Below, piece after piece: positions 12,401-27,400 of a stretch of 36,789 bases of DNA. The translations under genes and the position numbers were made by a program. The stretch spans positions 1-36,789 of the forward strand of contig NZ_FOFJ01000038.1 of NCBI RefSeq assembly GCF_900110885.1. The letters are read 5' to 3'. The DNA comes from Azotobacter beijerinckii. GTDB lineage: Bacteria > Pseudomonadota > Gammaproteobacteria > Pseudomonadales > Pseudomonadaceae. Position 1 is the stretch's first letter. The number at the start of each line of letters is the position of its first letter. The notes beneath the pieces are model-generated. The model did not search any database and was not told the DNA's origin. It worked only from the letters and a program-made list of their open reading frames with translations.

Positions 12401-15400
12401 CAGTTGCCCAGATCGCCTTGCGATCCCTCAGCCCATTGGCGAGTCAGGGCCAGTTCGTGACCGGCCAAGCTGACGCGGGCGTCGCTCTGCGTTTGGGTGG
12501 AGATTGCCTTGGTTGCCGAGTCGATGATGATCGCCGCCTCTACTCCACTGGTGCGGCCGGCAAGATCCCAGGCGGTGAAACGAAGCTGGTAGACGCCGTT
12601 GCGGAACAGTTGGGGATCGAGACTGGCCAGGGCCACCATCTGGTCGATGCCGACAGCGGCCGCATCGGCCTCGGCAAGAGCTCGCCAGGTGTCGGTACCA
12701 GCCGGCGCGATTTGCAGGCGCCATCCCATGAGTTGGGCTTCGCTCACCTGCGCTGTAAGGGCGGTGGGGGCGGCGATGGTCCGCGGCTCGCTATAGGCAG
12801 TGGCGCCGGCGAGTGCACCCGTCCAGGCGAGCTGCGGCGCTGTGGTGTCAACCGGGTCCTTGACGCGGATCGTATGCGTCTTGGTGCTGACGAATCCATC
12901 GCGGTCGGTGGCCGTGACCCGGAGTTCGATGAGCCCTGGATACGCCGGGATGAGCCGGATACGGCTGGCGGCATCGAGGGGTATGGGCTGCCAGGTGCCG
13001 CCCTCCCCATCGCGCATCTCGACCGTGAGGTTTGCCACGCCGCTCCACGCGTCGGCGCGAACCGTGGCGATTACGGTTTGGCCGGGCAGTGCGGGCGTGC
13101 TGGGTGTGGTCGAGACGAGAATCTTCGGCGCATTGGCAGCCGCATCGGCCACCACGCGCAGAACGAAGGTCTCGCTGCGCGTGGTGCGTCCATCGGAAAC
13201 GGTTGCGGTAATCACGGAATCCCCGATCTGACCGGGGCCCGGCGTCCATACGAGGCGCTTGGCCTGGACATCGTAGACGGCACCGTCCGGCAGGTTGGAG
13301 AAACTGATCGTCAGCGCAGCGGTTTGCGCGTCGCCATCGGGGTCGTGGGCCAGAATGCCACCGACAACCGAACCGCCGAAGGAAACGGGGATGCTCAGGG
13401 TGTCGCCGATCACTACGGCATGATTGGTGGCGGACAGCTCCGGTATTCGATTGACGTCGAAGACACGCAACTGCACGGTCTGGGTGGTGGTGCCAGTGCC
13501 GTCGGTTGCCTTGAATATGAAGATAAAAGCCTTGTCGCTGGCCAAGGCGTTATCGACTACGCCCTGGTCCGGCATCCACTCGAAGTAACCTGTGATTGCA
13601 TCGAAGCTGACACCGGCCGGCGTGTCGTCATCGTAGACGAGGGACAGTTGCAGCGCATCGTTGTCCGCATCGGCGGCACGCACGGCGAAGGCAACGGTTT
13701 CCCCCTCGTAACCCAGTTGCAGCGGCATCGGCAGGATGCGCGGGGTCTGGTTGACATTGACGACACGCACTTCGACGGTACGCGTGAAGCTCGCCGCGCC
13801 ATCGCTGGCCGCAACGGTGAAGCGCCACAGGCCGGGCATGCCAGTGTTGCCGTCCTGAGCAGCAAAATTGCCAGGAGTCCAACCCAGGCTGACCTTTGTA
13901 CCGTCGGCTGAGGGGACGAAGATCATACCTTGCGGCAAATTTGTCGCCTTCCAGTCGAGGAGGTCGGCATCCGCGTCAAATCCGTACAGGTTCAGCGCGA
14001 GGGGAACACCTTCGCTGGCATCGATACTGAGCACATCGGTGTGACCCGGATCAGCAACCTGCTTGCCGTTGACTTCGATACCGAGAACGTCGGGGGCCTC
14101 ATTGGTATCGCGTACGACAATGCGCAGGTTATGCCAAACCATGCTAGGCACTGGGCTCTCTGGATTGGTGTAACCCGTATCCTGCGGTGGCAAGCCCTTG
14201 TCGGTCAGGGCGATGGTCACGTCATAGACACCGCTTGCGGTCGGCGCCGGCGTCCACTCCAGCGCGGCCTGGCCGTACTGAGGCTGGAGCACGAGCTTGG
14301 CCCCGCTGGGCAGGCCGTCGGTCGACCAAGTCAGGGCATCCTGATCAAGGTCGCCGGCGAGCAGCGCAACCGTGAGCGGTTGGCCCGCCAAGGCCACTAC
14401 CTGCTTCGGTGCAACGATGATCGGTGCTTCGCTGGTGCTCTTGACGGTCAATACGAAGCTCTTGGCTTCGGCGAGCACCTGGTTGATATCGCCATCACCA
14501 TCATCTCGGGCAGAGACCGTAATGATGTAATCACCACGATCGCCAGCCCTTGGTGCGAAGCGAAGCACACCGCTTGGCTTGCTCGGATCGGCAGACGGAT
14601 TTTGGGTGTAGGTGGCAAAGCGGGACAAGCCACTGAAGGTGAGTTCGACCGGGTTGCCATCGACGTCGACCGCACTGATCGGTATTTCCAGCACTGCGCC
14701 CTTGTCGACGAAGGCATTCTGGATGTCGCCGACCATCGGGGCACGGTTGGCGTTGGTGACGACGATGGGCAGAGTCAAATGGCTGATCGCGGGCGTTCCC
14801 GTGCCGTCGCCTTCATCGGTTGCCGTCACCGTGACGGAGTAGATGCCGGCCTGGGCATAGCCTGGCGTCCAGACGATTTCCATTGTCTCGGCATCGAAGC
14901 TGGCACCCTCCGGCAGGCCGCTGACTTCGTAGCTGACAGTGGGCGCCGTCGTCTCCGGACCGCTTGCTGGGGCTGCCGGATTGAAACGCACCTTCGGCTC
15001 GAAAGACGGATTGTCGGGATCGAACGCGAATACGCTGATGCGCAGAGGTTGGCCTTCGAGTACCTGCCAGGTTTCGGCGGCATCGAAGATGGGCGCGCCA
15101 TTGGCGTTTATGACATCGAGGACGATTTCGCGCGTCACCGTGGTGGTGGTGACTTCGCCATCCGGGGCCGTCCAGGTTGCGATGAGCAGGACCGGAACCT
15201 TGTAGCTGCCATGCTGGGCAAAGCTTGGTGTCCATTCGAACCAGCCGGTTTCCGAATTGAGCGTCGCGCCGCCTGGCAACCATGGGCAGGCGTATTCGAG
15301 CGAGGCCGTGGTTCCATCCGCTTGCGTCAATCCGCCGGGTACGCTGCCCGAGAGTTGCAGAGCAAACTTGTCGCCTTCGCGCAGCGTCTGTTGGGCAACC

Positions 15401-18400
15401 GCCTGCAGCACGGGGGCCGGGTAGGCCTGCTCAACGGTCAGGTTGAAGCGCTGGCTGACGATGCGCTTGCCGTCGCTTGCGATGACCGTGACGTTTTCAT
15501 AGATGCCGGCCTGATCGTAGCCCGGTACCCAGCTCAGCAGACCGGTCGATGCATCGAAGATCGCCCCGGAGGGCAGGTTCTTGACGGTCACGGTCAGCGT
15601 ATCGCCGTCGGCATCGGCTGCAGCTATGGGCAGACTGAGGATTTCGCCTTCCTTGAGCGTGATGTCGCCTTGTGAGCTGACGACCGGTGCATAGTTGCCT
15701 CCGGCCACGGCGATCTGGTAGTGGCGGTAGGCGATGCCACCGCGACTGTCCTGCACGCGGACGAGGATTTCGGTGGCGGCGTCGGCATTGGCAGTCGGCG
15801 TCCAGACCAGCGTCGCACGGTTGTGATAACCGTCCGCCTCGGAAGTCACTTCGCCGGATGGGGTCAGCGTCACACCCGCCGGCGCCTGTACCAGTTGCCA
15901 GTAGAAGAGCGTGCCGTCGGAATCGATGGCCTCGATGTCGGCACTCCAGGCTTGGCCGACCATGGCGGGCGGCAATTCGTAAGCGGCAGCGCTGGCCGTG
16001 TCGGCAACCCCAACCACAGTGAGCTGCGGCGGCAGATTGTCTTGCGGATAGGCATAGACGCCGTGACCGAGGTTGGCCTTGGCCAGATCGGCAAGCCCTG
16101 CCTTGGGTGCAAACAGGCTGAGCGGAACGATCGTGACCGTCTGGTCCGCCAAGATGGCGCCCACGGCGAGGCTGCCGCCGAGCCCCTGCAACGCGGCGGT
16201 CAGATCGAGACCCCACAGGCCGGACTGTTCACCGCCACTAGCGTTGGCCCCGTCGACTTCGCCGCCAAAATAACGGCCCGGATCCAGGAGCAGCATCATC
16301 GGCCCCTTGAGGTCGTCGACGCCGATATTGGTCACGCTGACGTCGTAACTCACGGAGCCGGTCGCGCGGTCGGCACGGGTCCGGGTGAAGTCGAGACGCA
16401 ATTGGGCGCTCATATCGTTGAGTGCCGTGAAAGTGCTGATGTAAGCCTGCTCCAGCGGCACTTCGGCGCTGCTCTCCAGCCGGCTTTGGATCTCCAGCTG
16501 GTACTGGCCGGCCTCGAGCCCGGCGACGTCGAGCCAGGCGGTACGGGTCGCAGCGTCCCAGGTGACGGCTTCCGGGTTCACAACGGCACCGCCATTGGCA
16601 CCGAGTACCGTGAGGCCGTAGTTGGCCGGATTGAGCACACTGCCAAGGTCGTCCGCGTCGCCGACCCACATGGCCAGGTCGAAGACCACGCCGATGCGGT
16701 TCATGGGCAGCGGTACGAGAGCACCGTCGGGGACGGTGACGGCCTGGACCGTCGGGGCGCGATGCGGGGCAATTTCGTCGATGCGGCCGGTTTCGGCCAC
16801 CAGGATGCGGCCGTCGCTGGTGGTGACGATAGACTCTCCACGGGTACCACCGGCCGCGACCTGCAGGACGCGCCGGCTGGCGAGCTCGATCATCCAGACC
16901 GAGGACTGGTGCGGCGTCTCCCCTGCTCCGTCGACCATGGGGCGCTGCTTGAGGTTGGTGGAGGCGACGAGCAGGCCTTCGAGCGGCGTGCCGGCCACGC
17001 CGAAACTGATGCTGTCGACGAGACCCGAGAGACGATATTCCAGCTCGGCGCGGCCGACTGTACGTCCGCTCATGGGGAAGCTGACGATGTCGGTGGTGGC
17101 GTCGAGCGCTGCACCGGCGATGCTAGTGCCGGTCCATTTTACTCCCCACAGACGGCCGTCCGGGCCGAAGGCGAGATCCCCGACGCGCTGGTTGCTGAAA
17201 TGCTTCCAAGCCTTGGCGGGATTAGTCTCGGCCGGGTTGAAGATTTCGATGCCATTGCCCGACGAGGCGTAGATCTCTCCGGTCTGCGGGTGGATGGCGA
17301 GCGCATGGGTGAGCGGATCGGCACCGGGTCCTTTGAGACGCTGAAGAATGGCCCCGCTGTCGGCATCAACCTGGAGGAGTTCGGCGCCGGTCATGATCCA
17401 GAGCTGACCGACGGCATCGACCGCCATGTCGAGCACGGGCGCATCGAGAGCGAAGAGCAGCGTGATGCTGTGGCCGCCCTTCTTGTCGTAGCGATAGACC
17501 TCATTGCGTTGCGCCCCGGCGCTCGCGAGGATTGCCTGGTCGGGCAGCTCCACCAAGGCCTGGGCGCCGATATCGGCGTCGCTCGCGGCATAGCCGTCGG
17601 CGAAGCCGCGCAGGGTGAAGGGCGAAAGAACCGTACGCAGATCGCTCGTCTGGTAGGTAGCGACCCAGCCCGGCAGCTGCTGGGTGGATTGCTCGAAGAG
17701 GGCATTGGCCGCATAGCTACGGTCGGCGGGCGCGAGCGGCGTCCCGGCGGTCTGGGTGACCGTCTCGTTGACGCCCAGCGCGTCGAGCACGTCCTGGCGC
17801 GCGCCGTCGTCCGGCAGCACGGCGTTGGCAACCGAGGCGGCCTCGCGGTTGCCGGCCTTGTCGGTGGCGACGGCGAGGAATTCGTAGTGCTTGCCGGCCC
17901 CGCCGGTGAATACGGCCTGGGTGATATCGGGGCCGACCTGGCGCTGCCAGATCTTGAAGTCGCCGCCCTCCTCGGCCACGTAAACAGTCACCGACTTGAT
18001 GCCGCTGGCGTCGTCCGTGGCGCGCCACTGAACGTCGAACATGGTCGCACCTTGGGCGTCGTTGCCCAGCGAGGTGACCTTGAGCGTGGTCTGCGGCGCT
18101 TTGGCATCGAGCTTGACCGAAATGACATCGCTATCGATGGGCGGGGCCGCGTCGAGGAGGATGCGGGCCGACGCGGTGATTTCCGCGCCGGACACCACCG
18201 TATCGGCCGAGCGGATCGTGTAGCTGACGAAGCCGCGCTTCTGCTGCTCGGCGTCGGTCTGGCTGGCATCGGCGGACCTGGCGAGGAGCCCCTGGGTGGC
18301 ATCGGGCATGACTTCGCCGGTATCCGGGTCGATGGCCTGCAGGAGCCAGGTGGCAACGCCGGTGGAGGCATCGACGCCGGCGCTGACGCGCAGGACGAAG

Positions 18401-21400
18401 CCCTTGCTCGCGGTGAAGTCGAAGTCACCCTGGAAATTGGCCTTGTCGGTCGGCAAGTGAACGTTGATATCGCCGATCTTCAGATCGCCCAGACGCAATG
18501 AGCGCGGGTCGAGGTTGGCGTCGAGCTGGGTGACGATGCGCAGCTGGCCGGCCGGCGTCTCGGTCGGATTGCTGAAGGAGACCGTGTAGGGCAACGCGGT
18601 ATCGGCCGGGACGTAGCTGTTGCCGTCATCCCCCAAAACCGCCTGCGGTCCGCGCACGCTGACGAGCGCATTGGCGGCGACATTCTGCTGGGCGGCCTGC
18701 TGGAGGTATTGGGTGAGGTTGAGGGTCTGCCCGGCGACCGGATTGAACTCCTGGTCGAGTACGCCAATGTGGCGCAAGTACTCGAGTTCGGTCCGGCTGC
18801 CGGCGAAGATGTTGAAATTAATGAAATGGGTATCGTGGCTGGCATTCAGCTCGAACGCTTCCGGCTCAGCCATGACCGGGACTGGGATTTCTACCGAGCC
18901 GCCCTCCCCGTCCTCGCGGACCTCGATGTAGTCGACCATGGCCTTGGCGGCGTCCGGGTCACCGGCATACTTCGCGGTGTCGCCATACCATGCCTGGACC
19001 TTGGCAAAGAAGCCGAGGATGTCGGCCTGGGTGCGGTAGCTGTCGCCCCCCTTGCCGAGCAGGATGCCCGTGGCTAGCGTGGCGTTGAGGCTGAGTACTT
19101 CCGGGTTGTCGCGGATGGGCGGAGCCTCGTCGAGCGGACGCAACAATCCCGCAGCTTCCAGCGCACCAAGCCAGCCGCTCACCCATTGGCCTTCGTCGGC
19201 TGCAAGTGTGGCAAGCGCCGAAGGCGCCGTCGTGTCGGCCAGAATGGCACTGCGTAGCTTCTTGGCATGCGCGCTCTGGTCGGCAACGAACTCGTCGCGA
19301 GCCAGCGGCGTCGCCGCTCCGACCACGTTGAAACGGAAGGGCATGGCCAGGTTTTCGAGTTTGGTGACATGCACTTCCGGATCCTTCGACTGGAATTTCG
19401 CCGCCAGGCCTTCGGCGATCTTGTCGAGGTCCTGCACACCGCCGTCGAGGAGCCCCTGCGCCTTCCAGTCGGGTCGGACGGCATAGAGTTTGTCGCGCAA
19501 GCCCTCGAAGTCGTAGGCCAGCCACTCGGCCAGGCCGGGGTAGGTCTGGATGTTGAAGCTCATGCCGACAAAGGCGCCGGCCGGCACGTCGAAGGCATAG
19601 CCCGGGGCAAGATTGAAGCCAAAGGTGTCCTGCACGCCGTCCAGACGCGCCCAGGGAATGTCGGAACGCGGGGTGCCATCGCTCGGCGTCACACCGTAGT
19701 GCTGAGTATTGCCGGCGGCATCGACGGTGCGGCCGTCCGGTTGCCCGGCCACATTGCTGCCAAAGACGACGTACGGCAGGTTGAGGCCGTCCAGCACATT
19801 GGCGCTGTAGCCCATTTCCGGAGCGCCGAAGTCGAAGCGCACATAGGGCGTATCCACATTGGTGAGGCTTTGTAGGGAGACGCTGTAAAGGGCATTCTCG
19901 CCCGGATTGAGACTGCGTGCGCCCCCGATGCCGATGGTGACGTCGGCTTCGATGCCGCGCTCGACGAGGTAGCGCTGCGCCTCGGTGACATGCTGGCCGT
20001 CCGGGTTGAGGACGGTGACGTCGTAGAGACCGTGAGGCAGCTTGCGCAGATCGAAGATGGCCCGGATATGGGTGGCATCCAGGACTTGCCAGCGCTCCGG
20101 CTCGGCTTCGAAGACGCCGGGACGGGACAGCTTGACCAGCGCGCCGGCTTTGAAATGGGCGCCGTAGATGTCGAGGGTGACCCAGCGGTGATCCTCATCG
20201 CCGGTACCGCCCTGGTCCGGGGTGATCCTGGTGATCGACAGCGGCAGCAGATCGGCGCGCAGGGTCACCGACGAATCGGCTGATCCCTGGCGGGCGCGCA
20301 CGAGAATGTAGTAGTCGCCGGCCCAGGTACTGCCGATGACTGCTTGTTGGTCGGTGGCGACCGGGTTGCCGTAGGCGGCGTCGAAGACGTAGCCGGTCGG
20401 GATGTCGCCGTAGCGGATGTAGAGTTCGTTGCTACCTTCCGCGGCCACCGCGTCCAGGCTCACCCGGAGGGTTTCGCCAGCGGCGACGCTGACTTTGTAG
20501 AGACGCGCCTCGCCGGAACCGAGCGTGGTCGCCTGCGGGCTGGCCACCTGTAGCTCAGGCACCGTCACCTGCATGGTGGCACCGGAAGCGGTCCGGTTGT
20601 TTGCCTCGCCCGGCGGCAGGCTCAGACCGCTGGCGGTATAGGTGATCGTGCCTTCGAAGACCTCGTTGTAGAGGTCGGGCCGGACGATGATGCGCCAGTT
20701 GCCGTCCTTGAGCGGAGGCAGTTTGGCGGTCAGGGCACTGCTGTAGCTACTACCGCCGTCAAGATCGCCGACATGCTCGACCTTGCCGATGAGAATATCG
20801 CCCAGATCCCAGGCGTTGTCGGCGGAAAGGTAAAGCGCATCGGTCCAGCGCCCGTAGGCGATATTGATGGAGTCGTTGGTGATCGTGTAGTCGATGCGGA
20901 TCTCATCGCCGACCTTGGCACTTGAGGGAAGCATCACGTTGGTGACCTTGAGGTCGGCCGGTGGCGGGACCTCGACGAGGATGGGCTGCACGGTAGCAGT
21001 GGCGTTGTTCAGGTCCCTGCCGAACTCGCGAACCTTGCCGTATTCGTCCGTGCCCCATGCGCGGGCCGGATCGGTGACGACGAAGAGGTAGTACGCACCC
21101 TCGAGGTTCTTCGGTACCGTCACCGTCAGGCTGGCATCGTAGCCTGCGCCACCCGCCAGTGCCCCTTTATGCTGGATGTAGCCGAGATAGCGGTCCTGGT
21201 TGACGTCGAGGAAACGGTCCTTGGAGAGGTAAACCAGATCGTTCCATGTCGCCTGGTCGCTGGGGGTGTCGCCCCCCGAGTTGACGACCTGGTAGCTGAC
21301 GGTAAAGGTCTGGCCGGCCAGCGCACTGGCGGGGGCCGTGACCGCCGTCACCTGCAGGTCGGGCGGCGTGGCCAGGGTAATGGGCAAGTCGATGGCGGTA

Positions 21401-24400
21401 ACGTTGTTGCCTTCGTCCTGGAATTCCGGAATGGCGCCGGACGGATCGCCGAGTCGTGCGAGCCCGGGCAGTCCATCGCGGATGGTGCTGCGCTCTTGGC
21501 CCCATGGGTCCTTGAAGAGTGGCGTATCGGTCCTGACGATGATCCGGAAGTCGCCGCTGATCGATTCCGGCAGCTTGAACGTGGCCGAGGCGGTATAGGA
21601 CTCGCCGGGTTTCAGGTACTTGGGTTCGCTGTTCTCGCGGAAGCTGATGTTCTTCGCCTTGACCAGCGCTTCGACCTGCGAGCCCCGATCGACGAGCGGA
21701 TAATCGCCGTAATCCAGGGAACCGTCGCGGGACAGATATACGCCGTCATACCAGCTGTTGATGCGGGTTTCCCGCGTGCCACGGTTGCTCACTGCCCAAG
21801 TGACGGTGACCGTCTGGCCCGAGTGCGGGCTGGGGTCGGACACCGCAATGGTGTCGACTTGGAGGTCGGGCTCGCGGTAGGTGATCTCGAGGTTACCGCG
21901 CGCGATGTTGTTGTCGTTGCGGGCGCCTTCATAGGCCGTACCCGGCATGTCGCCGCCGGTGTGGAAGTCCTTCGCGTCAGTGTTGTCTCCCCCGGACAGA
22001 AGCTCACGCTTGGCTCGGCCCTTTCCGGAGGAAGCGACGTTATTCTCGTCGTCGGTGATGACGTAGAGGTAGTACGGGCCGTCGGTTCCCGCCGGCAGGC
22101 GGACCTTGGCCGAGGTCGTGTAGCTTCCGCCGGACGCCAGACCGTCCACGTTGGCGTGGACGAAGGTGCCCAGCGGCGTGGCGCGATCGGGAATGAAGTT
22201 CGGGTCGCGGCTCAGATAGACCGCGTCGACCCAACTGCGGGTACCCGCCCAGACCGCTCCGCCGAAGTTGGTGACCGTCCAGGTGATGGTGGTTTGCTCG
22301 CCGGAGAAATTCGCCGGTTCGGTGCGGATATCGGTGACCTGCAGGTCGGCAGGCTGCGCGGTAACGATGGAAGACGCGGCACGGTTGTTGTTGCCCTCAT
22401 CCGACTCGCCGACACGGCTGGCGGTATCGCTGCGGACCACGATGTAGCGGCCCTTCACCGAAGGCGCCAGCTGAATGGTCTGGGAGACGCTGTAACGCTC
22501 GCCGTTGCCCAGCGTCCGCGTCTGCTGGTAGTCGCCCAGCTTCCAGACCTCCCGCGCGGCGCTCCAGTCCGGGTTGTCGGTGATGTAGACGGAATCGGTC
22601 CAGCTACCCTCGAAGACGTCGCCGCGGTTCTGCACCGTGTAGCCGAAGGTGTAACTGCCGCCGGCTTCCGCCGTATCGGGCGCGACCACGTTGCTGACCA
22701 CCAGATCCGGCGGCGTGATACCGAGCACGCTGATCGGCCGGGCCTTGTAATTGTTGTTGTCGACCTGGGTCGCATCGTCCGGGTTGATGTTGGATGCCAG
22801 GGTGTCCTCGAGGAGGACATCGTAGGTGTCGCTCCACACCGTGATGTGGTATTGGCCGGACAGGACGTTGTCGGGAATCGCGACCTGCGCGGTCCCGAGA
22901 TAGTCTTCGCCGACACCGAGGTTGCCGACGTGGGTGAAGGACCCGAGCAGGATGTCGCCCTTGTAGGCGCCCGGGCGACGCTTGTCGCGCGTCAGCCAGA
23001 CGGTGTCGGTCCAGGTGTTGAGCGCGGCCTCATCGCCTCGCGTGGTCGCACTGCCCAGGTTCGCCACCTTGTAGCGCACCTCAATGCTGGCACCATGAAC
23101 AGCCTGGTCGGGTGCGACGATATCACTCGTGACGAGATCGCCAAACGGGACCGGGTCGATGTAGAAATGTGCGGCCCGGACATTGTTGGCCTCGTTGGGG
23201 TATTCGTCGATGTTATGGTTGCCATCGGCAACGACGATGAGATACGCATCGCCGCGGTAGCGGATGGGGATCTCCACCATCGCGGTTTCGTTGGCATACG
23301 CCTCGCTCGGCGCCAACGCCGCCCCGTTCTGGAACTGGCCGACCAAGCGGTCATCGCCACTCAGGGTGGCGTCCAGCGACAGGTAGACCTTGTCGGTCCA
23401 GCGGCCGCTGGTCGCCAGCGCCCCCATGTTGCTGATCGTATAGCGGATACCCGCTGCCGTGCCGGCAGTCACGTGCTCAGGCAAGCTGACGGCACTGACA
23501 CGCAGATCCGGCCGGTCGAGCATGCTGACTTCGGTACTCTCGGCAGAGATAAAAGTATTGTTAGTGCGGGCCGCGCCATGCTCATACACTTGGCTACCGC
23601 TGGCACCGAGATTGGCGTTGGTGATGACCTGGACCCGGTACAGACCTTCGATCTTGGCGGGGAGACGCACCTGCTCGGTGCGGGTGTAGCGGATGCCGGA
23701 CTCGAGGCCACGGTCGTAGGTGAAGCTGCCGAGAGAGACCGCGCTGCCGCTGCCGTCTACCGGGACCAGCCAGACGGTATCCACCCAGAGCCCTATCGCC
23801 GCAGCCTCACCCTGGTTGACCACCGTCCAGGAGACGTCGATCAGCGCACCCTCCTGTGCCGTGGCCGGCAGGGAGACAGTCTCCACGGCCAAGTCCGGCG
23901 ACGCGGACAGCGTGATGGGGACGGCTGCCGAACTACCGGTGTTGTTGTCGCCGAACACGAACTCGAACGGACCGCCCGTACGGACATTGAGGTAATAGTT
24001 ACCCTCGATTCCCTCGGGCAAGGTGAGGTCGAGGCTGCGGCTGTAGCGGTCGCCCACGGCCAGTTGGCCGATGTGGCGCGCCGAACCGAAGGATGCCACC
24101 ACGTCGCTGCCATCCGCGTTGCGGCTCAGCCAGACGTTGTCTGGCCAGTCCGCCGTATTGGTGATCCCGATGCCGTTGTTGACCACCTCCCAGGTGACAC
24201 GCAGCGGCCTTCCGCTGGCAGCGCTCCCTTCGGCAACCACCGAGGCGACCTGCAGGTCGGCATAGGGAATGGGCATCACATCCACGCCATGGGACAGCCG
24301 CCCGACGTTGTTGACTTCGGAGTAATCCTCGAAGACGTCGCCCTTAGCGTCGGAGACGACGAAGAGCTTGTAGCGGGCCGAAGTGCCCGGCGGCAACAGG

Positions 24401-27400
24401 ATGCGCTCGCTGCGGCCGTACGACTCGCCAGCGGCCAGCGCGCCGTCGTGCCAGTATTCGCCAACCGTCAGGTCATCGCCATTGCCGAGCGTGTCGTCCT
24501 GGGACAGGATCACGCGATCGGCCCAGGCGGCACTGCGACCGACCCCGGTTCCCTGGTTGATGACGGTCCAACTGACGTCCAGCGGGGCGGGGTCACTGAT
24601 GATGCGCTCCGGCGCCTCGACTTGCGTCACCGCCAAATCGGCGTAGGGCGCCAAGTCGACCGACAGGTGCCCGGCGGTCTGGTTGTCGCTGCGGTTGGCG
24701 TCGTCGAGCACGCGATTGACGTCAGTGATCACCAGGATGTCGTATTCGCCGCGGTACTCGAGCGGGAGTTCGAAGTTGGCGCTCGCCGTGTAGCCGGCGC
24801 CGGCGGCCAGTCCGCCGGCATGCACCATCTCGGCGAACTTGCGTTGCATCCCACCCTGCACCAGGTAGACGGCATCGACCCAGTTTCCGGGCGCAGCAGC
24901 GCCGCGGTTGCTGACCGTCCATTCGAGGTGAAGCGTGCTGCCGGACTGCACCAGTCCCGGCCCACGGACCTCCGTCACCGCCAGATCGACGCGCGACACA
25001 TGCACGGTGGCCGTCGAGGCGGCTTGATTGTTGACCTCGCCGTTGCGCTCATAGAGGGTGTCGTCCGCATCGGTCTTGACCACCCAGCGGAAATCACCTT
25101 CCTGGAACCCGAATGGCAGGGTAAAGGAAGCGCTGCGGGACAGGCTGGCGCCCGCCGCCAGCGGATCGCTATTGAGAAGGTTGGCGAGCTCGTACAGCCC
25201 CTGCGCGCCGTGATCGATGTAAATGCGGTCGCTCCAGGCGCGGGTAGTGGCAGCACTACCCTGATTGGACACCGTGTAGGTGACGGTGGCGGTTTCCCCG
25301 GGGCGCAGGCTCGTCGGGCCGCTCACGTCGGCCACCGTCAGGTCCGGCACCGGCGCCAGGCCCACGCGCAACTTGGCCACGCTGCTCCGGGAATTGTTGC
25401 TTGTACGACCGAGTTCGGTCACCGAGTGGTTGTTGTTGGTGTCGACGATAACGTAGTACTCGCCGCTCAGATCCCGCGGTAGGGTGATGGTGGCCCGCCC
25501 GATATAGCCTTGTCCCGGCGACAGCAGGCCGGCATGGGTCACGGAACCGGCCAGGACGATGTCGTCGCCGCCGAGGTTATCGTCCGAGGAGAGCACGACG
25601 CGGTCGCTCCACAAGGCCAGATCGGTCGTGGCGTTGCCGTCGTTCCTCACTTCCCAGGTGACCAGGATGTTCTCTCCGCTCTGCGCCGTCTCCGGAACGC
25701 TCAGCGAAATGAGGTTGAGGTCGGCATAGGCTGCAGCCAGATCGATAGCACGGGCGGAACTGACGTTGTCGACCCGGGTGTCGGGCTCGAGCACCTCGGT
25801 GCCGGTATCGGTCTTGACACCCAGGTAATAGCGCCCTTCGGGACGTACGGGTATCCGGATGGTCGCGCTCTGGGCGTACGAGCCGCCCTGCGCCAAACCG
25901 CCGCTATGGCGAAGGGTGCCGATCACGACATCGTCGGCATTGCCGATGATGGCGTCGTTGCTGAAGACGATCTGATCGTTCCAGTCGACCGCGGTATCGG
26001 CTTGTCCATGGTTGGCCACGGTCCAGCTGACCGTGACCGGCTCCCCGCCCACCCCGGTCGATGACGCACTGAGGCTGTCGATGCGCAAATCCGCGTAGGG
26101 AACCGCCGCCGCCGTAGTGCTGGTAGTGGTGCTGTTGTTGGTTTCGGCGTCGTTCGTGAGGTTAGTTTCGAACAGCACGTCGAGCCCAGCCGCATTCTGG
26201 TCGGTCGTCACCGTGATGCCGATCTCCCCCGTGCCCTTGAGGCCGTAGGGCAAGCGAAAGGTGAAACTGCGCTGGCGCGAGTGTCCAGGCTGTATGGCGC
26301 CAAGGACCTGGCCATCGACGATCTGTTGAGGATCGTAGGCGAGGCTGGTGTCGAGCAGGACCAGGTTGGCGGCAGTGTTCCGGACGACGATCCGGTCGTC
26401 GAATGCGCTGCCGGTGGCGCTGCTACCAAGGTTCCAGTCTTCCCAATGGATGGCCACCAGCCCACCAGCCTGGATATTACCGCTCTCGACGCGCAGGTTA
26501 CGGATCTGCAGATCGGGGCCAGCAATACGGAAGACTTCGGCGAGATTGTTGCTTTCGCCGCGGCCCGAATCGTTAGCCTCCACAATATCGCCAGCACTGT
26601 CGGCCAAAATGCGGATCGCGAAGCGCCCGGACGAAGACAGCCCGGTCGGCCAGGTGAATTGCGCGCTGCGGGTCCGGCGTTCGCCGATATCCAGCGGACC
26701 CGCTGAGAGGTCATCGCGCAGGGTCGATACGGCCACCACTTCGTTGGTGGACAAGTTGCGCACCTCGACCCGTTCGCTCCAGGCCTGATCGACGGCCTTG
26801 GTTCCCTGGTTGAAAGCCGTCCAGATGACGCCGACCATCTCCCCCGGCTGGTAGTCGCCGTCGGGCGTCAGCGTAAGGCCTTCCACGACCAGATCGGCGT
26901 ATGGCGCCAGGCTCACCGCGACCTCGACGGTCGCGGCGTTGTTGCTCTCGCTCGTGCCCGTGGCGTTGCCTTCGCGGATGACGTTGTCGGCATCGGTGAG
27001 GACAGTAAAGCCCAGGCGGCCTGCCGCCCAGGAGCCTGCGGGCAGTTGCAGCGTGGCGCTAAACGAGCGACTCTCGCCGGCCGCGATATCACCTGCCAGC
27101 GCAGCATCGTACGGAACGGTGAGATTGGCGACCAATGCGCCGGTATCCAGGTTGCGCACCACTACGCGGTCGCTCCACTTCCCGCTGGCAGGCTGCACGC
27201 CGCGGTTCTCGACCACCCAGCGGATGTTGACCACTTGGCCGGTCAAGAGGGTCTCGGCAGGATCGAGGACGACACTGTTGACTGCCAGATCGGGAGCCGG
27301 ACGAATCACCACGGTGTCCAAGACGACAGGTGGATTGTTCGGGACCTTGACGACGTTGAAAGACACGTTGGCCTGCGGCCTGCTCTCGGTATTCCTGCCC

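Noticed and set aside
15721..18501. Plus-strand open frame of 926 codons opposite the propeller and cadherin-like regions
   Set aside because: No domain, no ribosome-binding site and fully inside the giant gene; shadow of GC-rich coding sequence.
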